Source: JAHRAW01 sp965226545 (GTDB lineage Bacteria > Pseudomonadota > Gammaproteobacteria > Arenicellales > Poriferihabitantaceae). From it: a stretch of 64,000 bases of DNA. Where the stretch lies: positions 62,001 to 126,000 of the forward strand of contig OZ245364.1 in NCBI GenBank assembly GCA_965226545.1, in the 5' to 3' direction. Shown in pieces: positions 52,101 through 59,176 of this stretch; the stretch's first letter is position 1; every line of letters begins with the position of its first letter. The notes under the pieces are model-generated. The model was given only the letters and a program-made list of their open reading frames with translations, ran no database searches and was not told the DNA's origin. A program made the position numbers and the translations under genes.

Positions 52101-52310
52101 TTTGGTCTCCACATAACCAAACGCAATGCCGTTGCGCTGCACCAATAAATCCGGCGCGCCACATTCAATTTGCTTTGGCTCGTTTACCACGGATGCACCG
52201 TCGAGTTCGGCTTGCAGCAGGGCTGTCAACGCGGTGCGATAAGTGTGTTCGGTCGCGTTGCCGCCGGCATAAAGGCGGTTTAATTCGCGGATGTATTGGG
52301 CAACGCTCAC
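49146..52310 (-). CDS. Type IIG/ISP-like restriction-modification enzyme
   Basis: A single 1054-residue polypeptide with nuclease, methyltransferase and recognition parts. Residues 45-75 show CGAPDLLVQ and GYVETKNIGK, the D...ExK metal site of a PD-(D/E)XK nuclease. The helical region 200-360 ends in SRGVYYTPEPVVDFIVRAVD. SAM motif I is ILDPATGTGTFLAAIV (near 380) and motif IV is VIGNPPYAMS (near 494). The remaining 550 residues would be target recognition (NNSFIKGIIHRQ, YRPFDTRYTYY, PVPYPKD-like pieces). It starts at GTG 52310, overlapping the stop of a 27-codon frame by GTGA. Confidence 0.88.
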   Translation of the reverse strand: MSVAQYIRELNRLYAGGNATEHTYRTALTALLQAELDGASVVNEPKQIECGAPDLLVQRNGIAFGYVETKNIGKNLDDAAYKDQLTRYTNALENFIFTDYLEFRRYQNGVLVQTVRIGEVRGEVVAVRKNVAEFGELLQNFAAHQGRLITSADELAKRMAMKARLLKQATAESLQRDEQDPDRNETNSALLGEFEAIKRILIHDISTDAFADIYAQTIAYGMFAARLQCDVAQNFSRSQAAELIPHSNPFLRKFFHHIAGFDLDKRIRPIVDDLANLFRIVDVEELMSGHGKATRRTDPFMHFYETFLGKYNPKLRKSRGVYYTPEPVVDFIVRAVDDLLQSKFDLSRGLADTGKTEITLAAKDGETEAVTRQVHRVQILDPATGTGTFLAAIVRHIYEHHFVGQQGVWAESARDDLVPRLNGFEVLMASYAMAHTKLEMVLRQSGCDLGDSRLRVYLTNSLEEHHPDTQSIFAQWLSQEANEANQIKRETPVMVVIGNPPYAMSSSNDGAWIKNLIDAYKQDLDEQNIAPLSDDYIKFIRYGEHLVQRTEEGILAYISNNSFIKGIIHRQMRKHLLETFDEIYILDLHGNSRIKETAPDGSADENVFDIMQGVSINLLVKTGAKKSGALARVFHCDLYGKRESKYAFLNAHNLSQVKFKKINVRASHYFFVPKDYSMLAEYEKGFSLPQLFPVCASGIKTHKDRFTIHIERDALIKTIAAFRTMNDDVAREKFALGADNDWKVNTARRDLEDNVFNGENDSPVSIDYRPFDTRYTYYTGKSNGFHSRPRGEVMRHYIAGENVGLLFKRGDIEEKAAAAFITKHISDSRSWSSSGMQGIESSAPLYLYPEPIPNTLEDRALREPNLNMRIVKTIADSLGLRFVVEKQNDAKTFAPIDLLDYIYAVLHSPAYREKYIEFLKIDFPRVPYPKDAEYFWQLAKLGGELRALHLLQSDALDSLITTYPYAGDHHIAKVKFELTDPTKKIGKVQINDRQFFGGVPQAAWEFFIGGYQPAQKYLKDRKNRVLTAAEITHYQKIIVALVETARLMKAVDGV

Positions 52311-52390
52311 CTCTGCAATACACCATCCACGCTAAACGGCTCTCCCGCCAATTGCGTTTGAATGAGTTGCGCGAATTCGGATTCTTTCAT
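52307..52390 (-). CDS. 27-codon frame translationally coupled to the type IIG gene
   Basis: A short frame (begins MKESEFAQLIQTQLAG, ends with VDGVLQR) that stops as GTGA over the GTG start of the restriction-modification enzyme. An AGAGG lies in its last codons and would serve the enzyme start. It could be a leader that limits enzyme synthesis, or a small partner protein. No hit to a known family comes to mind. Confidence 0.45.
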   Translation of the reverse strand: MKESEFAQLIQTQLAGEPFSVDGVLQR

Positions 52391-52462
52391 CGGGTTGGTG
52401 GCGCGATGCGTAAATCGTAAATGGTAAATCTACTGGAGAGTATAACAAAATACCCGCGCGCA

Positions 52463-53170
52463 TCATTTTTCCTCTTCCTCCTCCTCCAATTTACGCGCTT
52501 GCGTTAACGCGGCGGCGATTAAGCCCGAAGGCACGGCGATGACGACCAAGCCGATGACCAATATGCAAAAGGTGAATATGCGGCCGCCGACGGTGATTGG
52601 ATAGACATCGCCGTAGCCGACGGTGGTTAAGGTTGCGACCGCCCACCATAAGCCGCTGAACACCGTGCCGAAGGCGTCCGGCTGCACTTCCTTTTCAAAA
52701 TGATAAATGCCGACGGCGGATAGATACAACAACATTGCGGCGGCGGATAAAAATAAACCGATGTCGCCGCGCGCGAGTGCAAAGGCGCGTAAAAAAAGGC
52801 GGGTGGATTGGTTGTAGCGCAATAACTTTAAGATTCGCAAGGCGCGTAGCGGCAGCAAATCGACGCCCAATAAAAGATAAAACGGCGCGATTGCCAGCAA
52901 ATCGATAACGCCAAAAAAACTGAATATAAACTTGCGGCGATGGGTGGCGACATAAACCCGCAATGCGTATTCCGCGGTGAAAATTAACACCACGACGACT
53001 TCGATGGAATACAACACCGCGTGCGCAGTCGCGGTTAAATCGGGCAGGGTGCTGATGGAAAAGACGATTAAGGAAACAACGATTAAACTTTGTATCGCCC
53101 AATCAACCGCGCGACCGGCGCCGCGCGGTTGTTCGACGAGTTGTTTTAATCGTTGTTTGAGGTTGTTCAT
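52463..53170 (-). CDS. Voltage-gated-type potassium channel
   Basis: A 235-residue inner-membrane channel of the Kv type. Six hydrophobic helices are seen; S4 is LRALRILKLLRYNQSTR with regularly spaced arginines/lysines, and the selectivity filter is TLTTVGYGD in the pore loop after FSGLWWAVA. The end is a short acidic tail. It forms tetramers in this family. ATG 53170 starts the gene; it lies 30 bases after the methyltransferase gene on the same strand, but a shared function is not evident. Confidence 0.92.
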   Translation of the reverse strand: MNNLKQRLKQLVEQPRGAGRAVDWAIQSLIVVSLIVFSISTLPDLTATAHAVLYSIEVVVVLIFTAEYALRVYVATHRRKFIFSFFGVIDLLAIAPFYLLLGVDLLPLRALRILKLLRYNQSTRLFLRAFALARGDIGLFLSAAAMLLYLSAVGIYHFEKEVQPDAFGTVFSGLWWAVATLTTVGYGDVYPITVGGRIFTFCILVIGLVVIAVPSGLIAAALTQARKLEEEEEEK

Positions 53171-53200
53171 CGACGCATTAAGCGTTCATCAGCGCATTGG

Positions 53201-54100
53201 TTAGCCGCGTCGCCGGCGGCGTTCGCGTCCGCCGCGTCCGCCGGCGCCGTCTTCGCTTGGTTGGCGATATTTTTTCAGCCAACGCGCGCAATTGTTGTCG
53301 TATCCCATGACCACATTCGCGCCCATGACCGCCTGCATAACTTCTTCATGCAACGGGTTGGTAATCGCCGAAGTCAGCCCGGCGGCGATTGCCATGCTTA
53401 AGAATGTGCCGTCCATGCCTTTGCGGTTGGGGATGCCAAAACTGAAATTGGACGCGCCGCATGTGGTGTTGACTTTTAATTCCTCGCGCAAGCGTTTAAC
53501 CAGATGAAGCACTTGCCGTCCGGCGCTGTTGACCGCGCCGACCGGCATCACCAAGGGGTCTACGACGATGTCCGAATAATGAATGCCAAAATCGGCGGCG
53601 CGTTCAACGATTTTTTTGGCGACATCAAATCGTTCATCGGGGTTTTCCGATATGCCGGCTTCGTCGTTGGAGATGGCGACCACCGCCGCGCCGTATTTTT
53701 TAACCAACGGCAAAACCGATTCGAGCCGTTCGTCTTCGCCGGTTACCGAATTCAACAGCGGCTTGCCTTGATACGCATCCAGCCCGGCTTCCAGCGCCGC
53801 CACCACCGATGAATCAATCGACAACGGCGCATCGGTTATCGACTGCACCAAGCGAATCGACTCAGCCAAAATGCGCGGTTCATCAGCCAGCGGAATGCCG
53901 GCGTTGACATCCAGCATCAATGCCCCGGCCGCGATTTGCGCGCGCGCATCGGATTCGACTCGGCTGTAATCGCCGTTTTTCATTTCTTCGGCGAGTATCT
54001 TGCGCCCGGTCGGGTTAATGCGCTCGCCGATAATCACAAACGGCTGCTCGAAGCCGATGCGCACCTCGGCGTTGGCGGAACTGAGAATGGTTTCGGTCAT
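53201..54100 (-). CDS. Methyltetrahydrofolate:corrinoid methyltransferase
   Basis: Moves the methyl group between the corrinoid protein and tetrahydrofolate. The 299 residues are a pterin-binding TIM barrel: FVIIGERINPTGRKILAEEM, AGALMLDVNAGIPLADEP, PLSIDSSVVAALEAGLDAY, LNSVTGEDERL and CGASNFSFGIPNRKG. This is like MtrH/AcsE-type enzymes and unlike MetH, which is far longer. It ends with a Gly/Arg-rich tail. It follows the metF-like gene by 25 bases in a minus-strand operon that serves methyl-group oxidation. Confidence 0.92.
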   Translation of the reverse strand: MTETILSSANAEVRIGFEQPFVIIGERINPTGRKILAEEMKNGDYSRVESDARAQIAAGALMLDVNAGIPLADEPRILAESIRLVQSITDAPLSIDSSVVAALEAGLDAYQGKPLLNSVTGEDERLESVLPLVKKYGAAVVAISNDEAGISENPDERFDVAKKIVERAADFGIHYSDIVVDPLVMPVGAVNSAGRQVLHLVKRLREELKVNTTCGASNFSFGIPNRKGMDGTFLSMAIAAGLTSAITNPLHEEVMQAVMGANVVMGYDNNCARWLKKYRQPSEDGAGGRGGRERRRRRG

Positions 54101-54125
54101 GTTGGTTGCTCGATGAAGTTAAAGA

Positions 54126-55370
54126 TTAAAAATCGATTCCCGGTTGGCCGTTTTGGCAAGCCGGACACAGTCGATGAAACACATCGGTGCTGTTTGCACC
54201 GTAAAGCGTGTTGCATTTTTGACAAAGCATCGCATGGGCGTCGGCGTTATGGTCGTTGCCCGATATTTTGCGCGTGCCGAGACACAGTTGTTCGTTTTTG
54301 TTAATGGCGCCGATTTGGTTGTAATCGCCGCCGCCGCTTTTGAATTCGGTTGGGCGGTTGCATGTTACCACTTGGTCTTGTTGCATCAGCGTCGGCGACC
54401 ACGGCTTGCGCCCGTCCAACACGCCGGATTGCGTCACCATTTCGGCGACCGCGGCTTCTTGTCGATACGCCATTAAATGCACGCCGGCAACGCCGTCGAT
54501 TTCCTTAAGTTGTTGCATCAACTCGACGCAGATGGCGACGCCTTCGCGTTTTTGGTCTTGCGCGCCTTCCAGCCGATTGACGACGGAGTCGGGGATATGA
54601 ACGCCGGGAACATTGGCGCGAATCCATTGCGCGGCGCGCGCCGATGCCAACGGGCCGACGCCGGCTAAAATAAACACTTGGCGATGCAAATCGCGGTCGC
54701 GTACGCGCTGCATATACGCGGCGAATGCCGGCATATCGAAACAATATTGCGTCTGCACAAAATCGGCGCCGGCCGCGATTTTTTTAGCCAGGCGGTCAAC
54801 GCGAAAATCCATCGGCGCGGCGAACGGATTTGCCGCAGCGCCCAACAACACGCGCGGCGGCGCAGTTAATTTGCGCCCGCTGAACAGCCGCGACTCATCG
54901 CGCATCGCGCGCGCCATCGACAACAGCGACATGCAATCCAAATCAAACACCGGCTTGGCCTCCGGATGGTCGCCGGCTTGCACGCCGTCGCCGGTCAAAC
55001 ATAAAATATTGGCGACGCCCATCGCCGCGGCGCCGAGTATCTCGCCCTGTATCGCAATGCGATTGCGGTCGCGGCACGAGATTTGCATCACCGGCGAATA
55101 ACCGCGCCGCGTCAAAAGCGAACAAACCCCGACGCTCGACATGTGGCAATTCGCGCCCGAACCGTCGGTGGCGTTAACCGCATCGACCACTTCATCGAAC
55201 AATCGCGCTTGGGTGAAAACATCATCCGGGTTGGCGGAATCCGGCGGCGACAATTCGGCGGTCACCGCAAACGCACCGTCGCGCAACACGCGCTCCAATC
55301 GCCCGGGCGATACATGTCCGGGACGAATCGGCAACGCCGCGCCCATCGGCGGCTCGTCGGCATACTTCAT
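54126..55370 (-). CDS. Methylenetetrahydrofolate reductase (MetF-like) with zinc-ribbon tail
   Basis: Interconverts methyl- and methylene-tetrahydrofolate with a flavin. The barrel motifs are AVTAELSPPDSANPDDVF, DGSGANCHMSSVGVCSLLTR, ILCLTGDGVQAGDHP, GADFVQTQYCFDMPAF and VFILAGVGPLAS. The known type ends near GVLDGRKPW (about residue 328), but here about 85 more residues follow and end with MLCQKCNTLYGANSTDVFHR and CPACQNGQPG, a four-cysteine zinc ribbon. The tail appears to be a small separate protein fused in frame. ATG 55370 shares its A with the MetV-like stop (TGATG) and has GGAG ten bases upstream. Confidence 0.88.
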   Translation of the reverse strand: MKYADEPPMGAALPIRPGHVSPGRLERVLRDGAFAVTAELSPPDSANPDDVFTQARLFDEVVDAVNATDGSGANCHMSSVGVCSLLTRRGYSPVMQISCRDRNRIAIQGEILGAAAMGVANILCLTGDGVQAGDHPEAKPVFDLDCMSLLSMARAMRDESRLFSGRKLTAPPRVLLGAAANPFAAPMDFRVDRLAKKIAAGADFVQTQYCFDMPAFAAYMQRVRDRDLHRQVFILAGVGPLASARAAQWIRANVPGVHIPDSVVNRLEGAQDQKREGVAICVELMQQLKEIDGVAGVHLMAYRQEAAVAEMVTQSGVLDGRKPWSPTLMQQDQVVTCNRPTEFKSGGGDYNQIGAINKNEQLCLGTRKISGNDHNADAHAMLCQKCNTLYGANSTDVFHRLCPACQNGQPGIDF

Positions 55371-55837
55371 CACTCTTTCTCCGTGGCGGCTTTTTTATCG
55401 GCAAGCGTGCGCACTTGATGCAGCCAGGATGATGCGCCGCGCCGCGACCAATCCACCGGCGGCTGCACCAACACAAAATTTTCGCGTTTGCGCATGCGCA
55501 AATTGCCGCGATGCGCCTCGACCCAAACGCACGGCATCTCTTCGATAACTTCGCAATTACCGTTGGCGCGCACCCCGCCGCACGGCCCATTGCGCAATTG
55601 TTTCGGGCAATTCATCGGACACGACATGCCGGTCGAACTCAACACACATCGCCCGCACATTTGGCAATCGAACAACACCCCCTTAACAATTTTTTCGACG
55701 AACGCCACCGGCTTCTCCAACCGCGCATAGCCGATGCGCAAAAACAACGGATGCAACCGCGCGATGATGTTCTCAAAGCGCAGATACAACCATTCCATTT
55801 GCCGGGCGCGACGCACCGACCAGTGACGCAATTTCAT
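55370..55837 (-). CDS. MetV-like cysteine-rich partner of MetF (MTHFR C-terminal family)
   Basis: A 155-residue protein with the conserved block FDCQMCGRCVLSSTGMSCPM and NCPKQLRNGPCGGVRANGNC. These cysteines bind iron-sulfur clusters or zinc in the family of MetV proteins, which pass electrons to MetF. Its position directly before metF, with stop and start overlapping, supports this. ATG 55837 has GGAG ten bases upstream. The C-terminal part is basic and aromatic. Confidence 0.88.
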   Translation of the reverse strand: MKLRHWSVRRARQMEWLYLRFENIIARLHPLFLRIGYARLEKPVAFVEKIVKGVLFDCQMCGRCVLSSTGMSCPMNCPKQLRNGPCGGVRANGNCEVIEEMPCVWVEAHRGNLRMRKRENFVLVQPPVDWSRRGASSWLHQVRTLADKKAATEKE

Positions 55838-55870
55838 TGCTTAATCTCCGCGCGCCGAGACAATTCGAAA

Positions 55871-56428
55871 TTAGCGAACAACATCTTTGCTGTACGGCGC
55901 CAATTGTTTGGCAATGGCGGCGCGGTCGTAACGTTGTTGCACGCGAACCCGCACCAACGTTAAGTCGTGCTCAGCGCAAAGCGTATGCAACAAACGGTCG
56001 CGCGCGCGTTGGTTTTGTCGTTGATGGCTTTTGTCGTCCAACTCAATCAAACATTCAATCGACAATTCGCGTTTATCGCAGATAACAAAATCGATGTGGC
56101 GGTCGCGCGTCTTGCCCGTCAACGACCAATTTCGATTGCCGCCATGTTGACGCGCAACCTCGAATATATCGTGCCACCGCACCTTGCCAAATACGCGAAA
56201 CTTATCGCCGATAACTTCATCCACCACATTAAGAAACGCAATCTCGGCGGGGGTAAACAAATGGCTGCGCAATTGATACGCCGACGCTTCAAAACTTTTT
56301 TCGCGTTTGGGCGCAGGTGCAGGCGCCGGTGCAGACGAACGCGGGCGCGACAACAACCGCAGCCCAAGCCAGGCAAGTGCGATGAGTGCGAGCAGCGGCA
56401 ATAGGGAATTGAATAGTTGAGTTAACAT
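55871..56428 (-). CDS. DUF2726-domain protein with membrane anchor
   Basis: A 185-residue protein: an N-terminal helix (LLPLLALIALAWLGLRLLS), a Pro/Ala linker and a DUF2726 domain (FEASAYQLRSHLFTPAEIAF, RHIDFVICDKRELSIECLIE, LDDKSHQ). That domain is related to nuclease-like folds, with D-x-C-x-L-x-I-E-L-D as a candidate metal site. The start ATG 56428 fits the helix; the frame is open farther up. It sits inside the one-carbon operon without evident relation to it. Confidence 0.78.
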   Translation of the reverse strand: MLTQLFNSLLPLLALIALAWLGLRLLSRPRSSAPAPAPAPKREKSFEASAYQLRSHLFTPAEIAFLNVVDEVIGDKFRVFGKVRWHDIFEVARQHGGNRNWSLTGKTRDRHIDFVICDKRELSIECLIELDDKSHQRQNQRARDRLLHTLCAEHDLTLVRVRVQQRYDRAAIAKQLAPYSKDVVR

Positions 56429-56502
56429 TAAATTAAAGGTTAAGTTGCAAATTAATGGTTGAAAAGATTGGTGCAGATAACGCAACAATGATGCGCCGGC
56501 GG

Positions 56503-57156
56503 TTACCCAACAAGCCAGAGGAAAAAGAAAAACGCCAGCAACGCCCACACGAAACGACTCACTTTGGACGTTGACTGTTTTTTGTCGATGCTACGCATCA
56601 ACTTTAAAACCAGAAAGCAATCATCCAACGCTCGATGGGACTGCGTTAACGAACGACCCGTTTCATACTTAACGGCGTCACCCAGTTTGTGCCATCGCCA
56701 ATCGCCGTAGTACGAATGTTTTTCGCCGCGAAACTCCGCGTAGTAAAGCATTGCACACCCCATGTTAACGGTAACCTCCGGCATCGCCGGATTGGCGTCC
56801 AACTCCTTTTGATATTTTTTCACGGTCTGCTTGAGCGTATTGCGTTCAAACTCCGCGTTATATGCCCAGACAATTTTTGCACCGCCCAGCAATGCCATCA
56901 GTTTGTTGTGTACGGCGGAGTACTCAGGCGCATTTTCCTGCATCAACGTTTCTTTCGTAATGCCATGAACGGCTGACGCCTCGCTGGGCACGCGCCCGTT
57001 CTTCGGCATGATAAGCGTGTTAAGGCGCACCGCGCCGGTCGTGTCAATCACGGCGATTTCGACCATCTGGTCGTTGCGACCAAGCCCGGTGGTTTCAAAA
57101 TCCATGATGAGGACGTTTTTTCGGTTAAGGTATTTCCCGATGCGGTCAAGCGCCAT
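56503..57156 (-). CDS. DnaQ-like DEDDh 3'-5' exonuclease with C-terminal membrane helix
   Basis: A 217-residue exonuclease. The three metal motifs are present: LIMDFETTGLG (ExoI), VWAYNAEFERNTL (ExoII) and LTQSHRALDDCFLVL (ExoIII, DEDDh type), with VHGITKETL after the first. The last 20 residues (FVWALLAFFFFLWLVG) are a membrane helix, unusual for this family. GGGGAAAG precedes ATG 57156 by about six bases. It overlaps the end of the Virulence-factor gene by 11 bases. Its place amid one-carbon genes is unexplained. Confidence 0.85.
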   Translation of the reverse strand: MALDRIGKYLNRKNVLIMDFETTGLGRNDQMVEIAVIDTTGAVRLNTLIMPKNGRVPSEASAVHGITKETLMQENAPEYSAVHNKLMALLGGAKIVWAYNAEFERNTLKQTVKKYQKELDANPAMPEVTVNMGCAMLYYAEFRGEKHSYYGDWRWHKLGDAVKYETGRSLTQSHRALDDCFLVLKLMRSIDKKQSTSKVSRFVWALLAFFFFLWLVG

Positions 57157-57463
57157 CTTTATCTTTCCCCGGCTCATCACCCTTATTACGAATCAACGCC
57201 AACAACCGCGCATCATCATATTCGCCGTCGAGTTTGGCGGCGGCGGCTTCGGCTTCGGCTTGTAAATCATCGCCGCAGGATTCGTTTACGCGGCGCCAAT
57301 CGGCGAGATAGGCGTCGGAGCCGCCTTTGCCGGCGCGCATCGCGGCGCGGTCAATTGCATCGGCGAATCGCTCGGGGAGTTTCACCTTGACGCTTTCGCG
57401 GTTGCGCTTGGCGATGATTTGCGCGGGGATGTCGCGCCACATTAATATGATGAGTTTTGCCAT
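57146..57463 (-). CDS. Virulence-factor (PF13769-like) protein of the one-carbon cluster
   Basis: A 105-residue protein (AKLIILMWRDIPAQIIAKRN at the start; GKGGSDAYLADWRRVNES in the middle). It looks like the small family annotated Virulence factor that accompanies DUF1638, MetF and MttB genes in many marine alphaproteobacteria; the name is historical and no virulence role is implied. Molecular function unknown. It lies between DUF1638 (37 bases upstream) and the exonuclease. The assignment is by recalled family character. Confidence 0.72.
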   Translation of the reverse strand: MAKLIILMWRDIPAQIIAKRNRESVKVKLPERFADAIDRAAMRAGKGGSDAYLADWRRVNESCGDDLQAEAEAAAAKLDGEYDDARLLALIRNKGDEPGKDKDGA

Positions 57464-57500
57464 TTGGCGCGTCCGGTGAATGGTTGTAACAGCGGCGGCG

Positions 57501-58124
57501 TCAGCCGACCGCTTCGCCGAGGGCGACCGTTAATTGTTGGTCGCCGGTTTGTACGCGTTCGTATTCCAGCCCGAGATAGTCGGCCGCATCGCGCGCGCAG
57601 GTGTCGATGTCGGCGTCGTTGCGTTGGGCGAGATACACCAATTTGCGATAGTTGCCGAAGTATTCGTCTTTCAGTTGCGGGAATCGATCCAAGCCGAGCC
57701 CGTTTATGATGAGGCGATTGAAATGGCGGGCGAGAAAATCGGTCAGGTAAAAAGTGCCGACTTCGGCGGTTTGCAGTTGGTCGAATTGCGCGCCGCCGGC
57801 AAACATTTCATAACAATGCGCGCCGGGCAACCGCTCGACGCCTTCGCGCGCCAGCAATTTATCCAACAGCCCGCCGGTGCCGCAATCGGAATACGCCGCA
57901 AAAATTTTGCGATAGTGCGCGCGGTTTTGGCGGATTTTTTCCTCGACGGCGCGCGGGATGTGCTGCGGCGTGTTGTGCAATTCCGCCGGCAAGCATTGAA
58001 TATCCAGATGCGCCCAGTGGTTGATGGTTTTGACGCGCACCAAATCATGCGCCAGCGCACCGCAGGCGATTACCAACACCCGTTCGGGCGGGTGTTGTGC
58101 GCACGAAGATGCGGCGTTGGACAT
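57501..58124 (-). CDS. DUF1638 protein of the one-carbon cluster
   Basis: A 207-residue protein with the family blocks VLVIACGALAHDLVRVKTIN, LPAELHNTPQHIPRAVEEKI, FAAYSDCGTGGLLDKLL and GTFYLTDFLARHFNRLI. Cys and His residues (ACGALAH, DCGTGG, CYEMFAG) may bind a metal. The family is found with MttB-type methyltransferases and corrinoid proteins; a role in methyl transfer is likely but undefined. ATG 58124 is taken over GTG 58127. It follows the corrinoid protein gene by 35 bases. Confidence 0.87.
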   Translation of the reverse strand: MSNAASSCAQHPPERVLVIACGALAHDLVRVKTINHWAHLDIQCLPAELHNTPQHIPRAVEEKIRQNRAHYRKIFAAYSDCGTGGLLDKLLAREGVERLPGAHCYEMFAGGAQFDQLQTAEVGTFYLTDFLARHFNRLIINGLGLDRFPQLKDEYFGNYRKLVYLAQRNDADIDTCARDAADYLGLEYERVQTGDQQLTVALGEAVG

Positions 58125-58159
58125 CACGTGGGCGCGCGCTTGGGGTTAAGCCGCACGGG

Positions 58160-58858
58160 TTAAGCCGCGCGCTTTTGCGCGATTTTGGCGGTGGCGATTT
58201 CGACCGCCACGGCCGCATCACGACAATACGCATCGGCGCCAATCGCTTCGGAAAACTCTTCGTTGAGCGGCGCACCGCCGACCAATACGATGTAATCGTC
58301 GCGAATGCCCTTCTCGACCATCGTGTCGATGACCACCTTCATATACGGCATCGTCGTGGTCAGCAACGCCGACATGCCGAGAATGTCGGGCTTGTGTTCA
58401 TCCAACGCCTCGAGATAATTTTCCACCGGGTTGTCTATCCCTAAGTTAATCACCTCGAAGCCGGCGCCTTCCATCATCATCGCCACCAGATTTTTGCCGA
58501 TGTCGTGGATGTCGCCTTTGACCGTGCCGATGACCATCTTGCCGATGGGCTTGGCGCCGGTTTCGGCGAGCAACGGGCGCAGGATTTCCATCCCGCCTTT
58601 CATTGCATTGGCCGACATCAACACCTCAGGCACAAACAAAATGCCGTCGCGAAAATCAATGCCGACAATGCGCATGCCTTCGACCAATGCATCGTCGAGC
58701 ACTTTGGATGCCGACCAACCGCGTCCGAGCAGAAGGTTGGTGCCTTCCATGATTTCGTCGCGCAAGCCGTCGTATAAATCGTCGTGCATTTGCTCGACCA
58801 ATTCGTCGTCCGGCAAGGCCGACAAATCCAACTGGTCGTCGTTGTCTTTTGCAGTCAT
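58160..58858 (-). CDS. Corrinoid methyl-carrier protein (MttC/MtbC-like)
   Basis: Carries the methyl group on cobalamin between the MttB-type enzyme and tetrahydrofolate. Of 232 residues, the first 95 form the helical cap (LVEQMHDDLYDGLRDEIMEG, GILFVPEVLMSANAMKGGME) and the rest the B12-binding Rossmann domain: KMVIGTVKGDIHDIGKNLVA holds the DxHxxG motif with the cobalt-ligand His, and VINLGIDNP, MSALLTTTM and LVGGAPLNEEF follow. ATG 58858 has GGGGG eight bases upstream. It is the first gene of the minus-strand operon. Confidence 0.93.
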   Translation of the reverse strand: MTAKDNDDQLDLSALPDDELVEQMHDDLYDGLRDEIMEGTNLLLGRGWSASKVLDDALVEGMRIVGIDFRDGILFVPEVLMSANAMKGGMEILRPLLAETGAKPIGKMVIGTVKGDIHDIGKNLVAMMMEGAGFEVINLGIDNPVENYLEALDEHKPDILGMSALLTTTMPYMKVVIDTMVEKGIRDDYIVLVGGAPLNEEFSEAIGADAYCRDAAVAVEIATAKIAQKRAA

Positions 58859-59167
58859 CTGAACCCCCGCTTGAGTTGGTTTGGAATCATCGGCGCATGC
58901 AATTGCGCGCATGTACCGAACGCTGTGGCGGTGAAATATACAAAATCGAACGCACACGCGCACATAAAACGGCGGATTGCAATGCGACATCGACGGTCGA
59001 TTTTACGACAGGCGTACACGACGCCGGCGCGGATTATACGCCCGAAAATCCGCCTGAATGCAAGTGGTGCGGCAAGTGTCGCGCAAGCCTTTCGAAGGTT
59101 ACGCGATGCGCCCTTAATCGAAGCGCATCGAAGTCACTCGACCGAAGTCACTCGACATCAATCGACA
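58859..59167. other. Intergenic leader of the one-carbon operon
   Basis: About 310 bases without a gene. It must hold the promoter of the corrinoid-protein operon, but no clear -35/-10 pair or B12 riboswitch was found. The right end (59117 on) is a tandem repeat. Confidence 0.5.
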
Positions 59168-59176
59168 TCACTCGAC
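59117..59176. repeat. TCACTCGAC-type degenerate repeat
   Basis: Units of CGAAGTCACTCGAC, CATCAATCGA and CATCACTCGA run in tandem and extend into the last codons of the phosphoribosyltransferase gene. Confidence 0.7.

Noticed and set aside
58859..59167. Cobalamin riboswitch before the corrinoid operon
   Set aside because: No B12-box-like sequence or matching stem set could be found by eye; a covariance search would be decisive.
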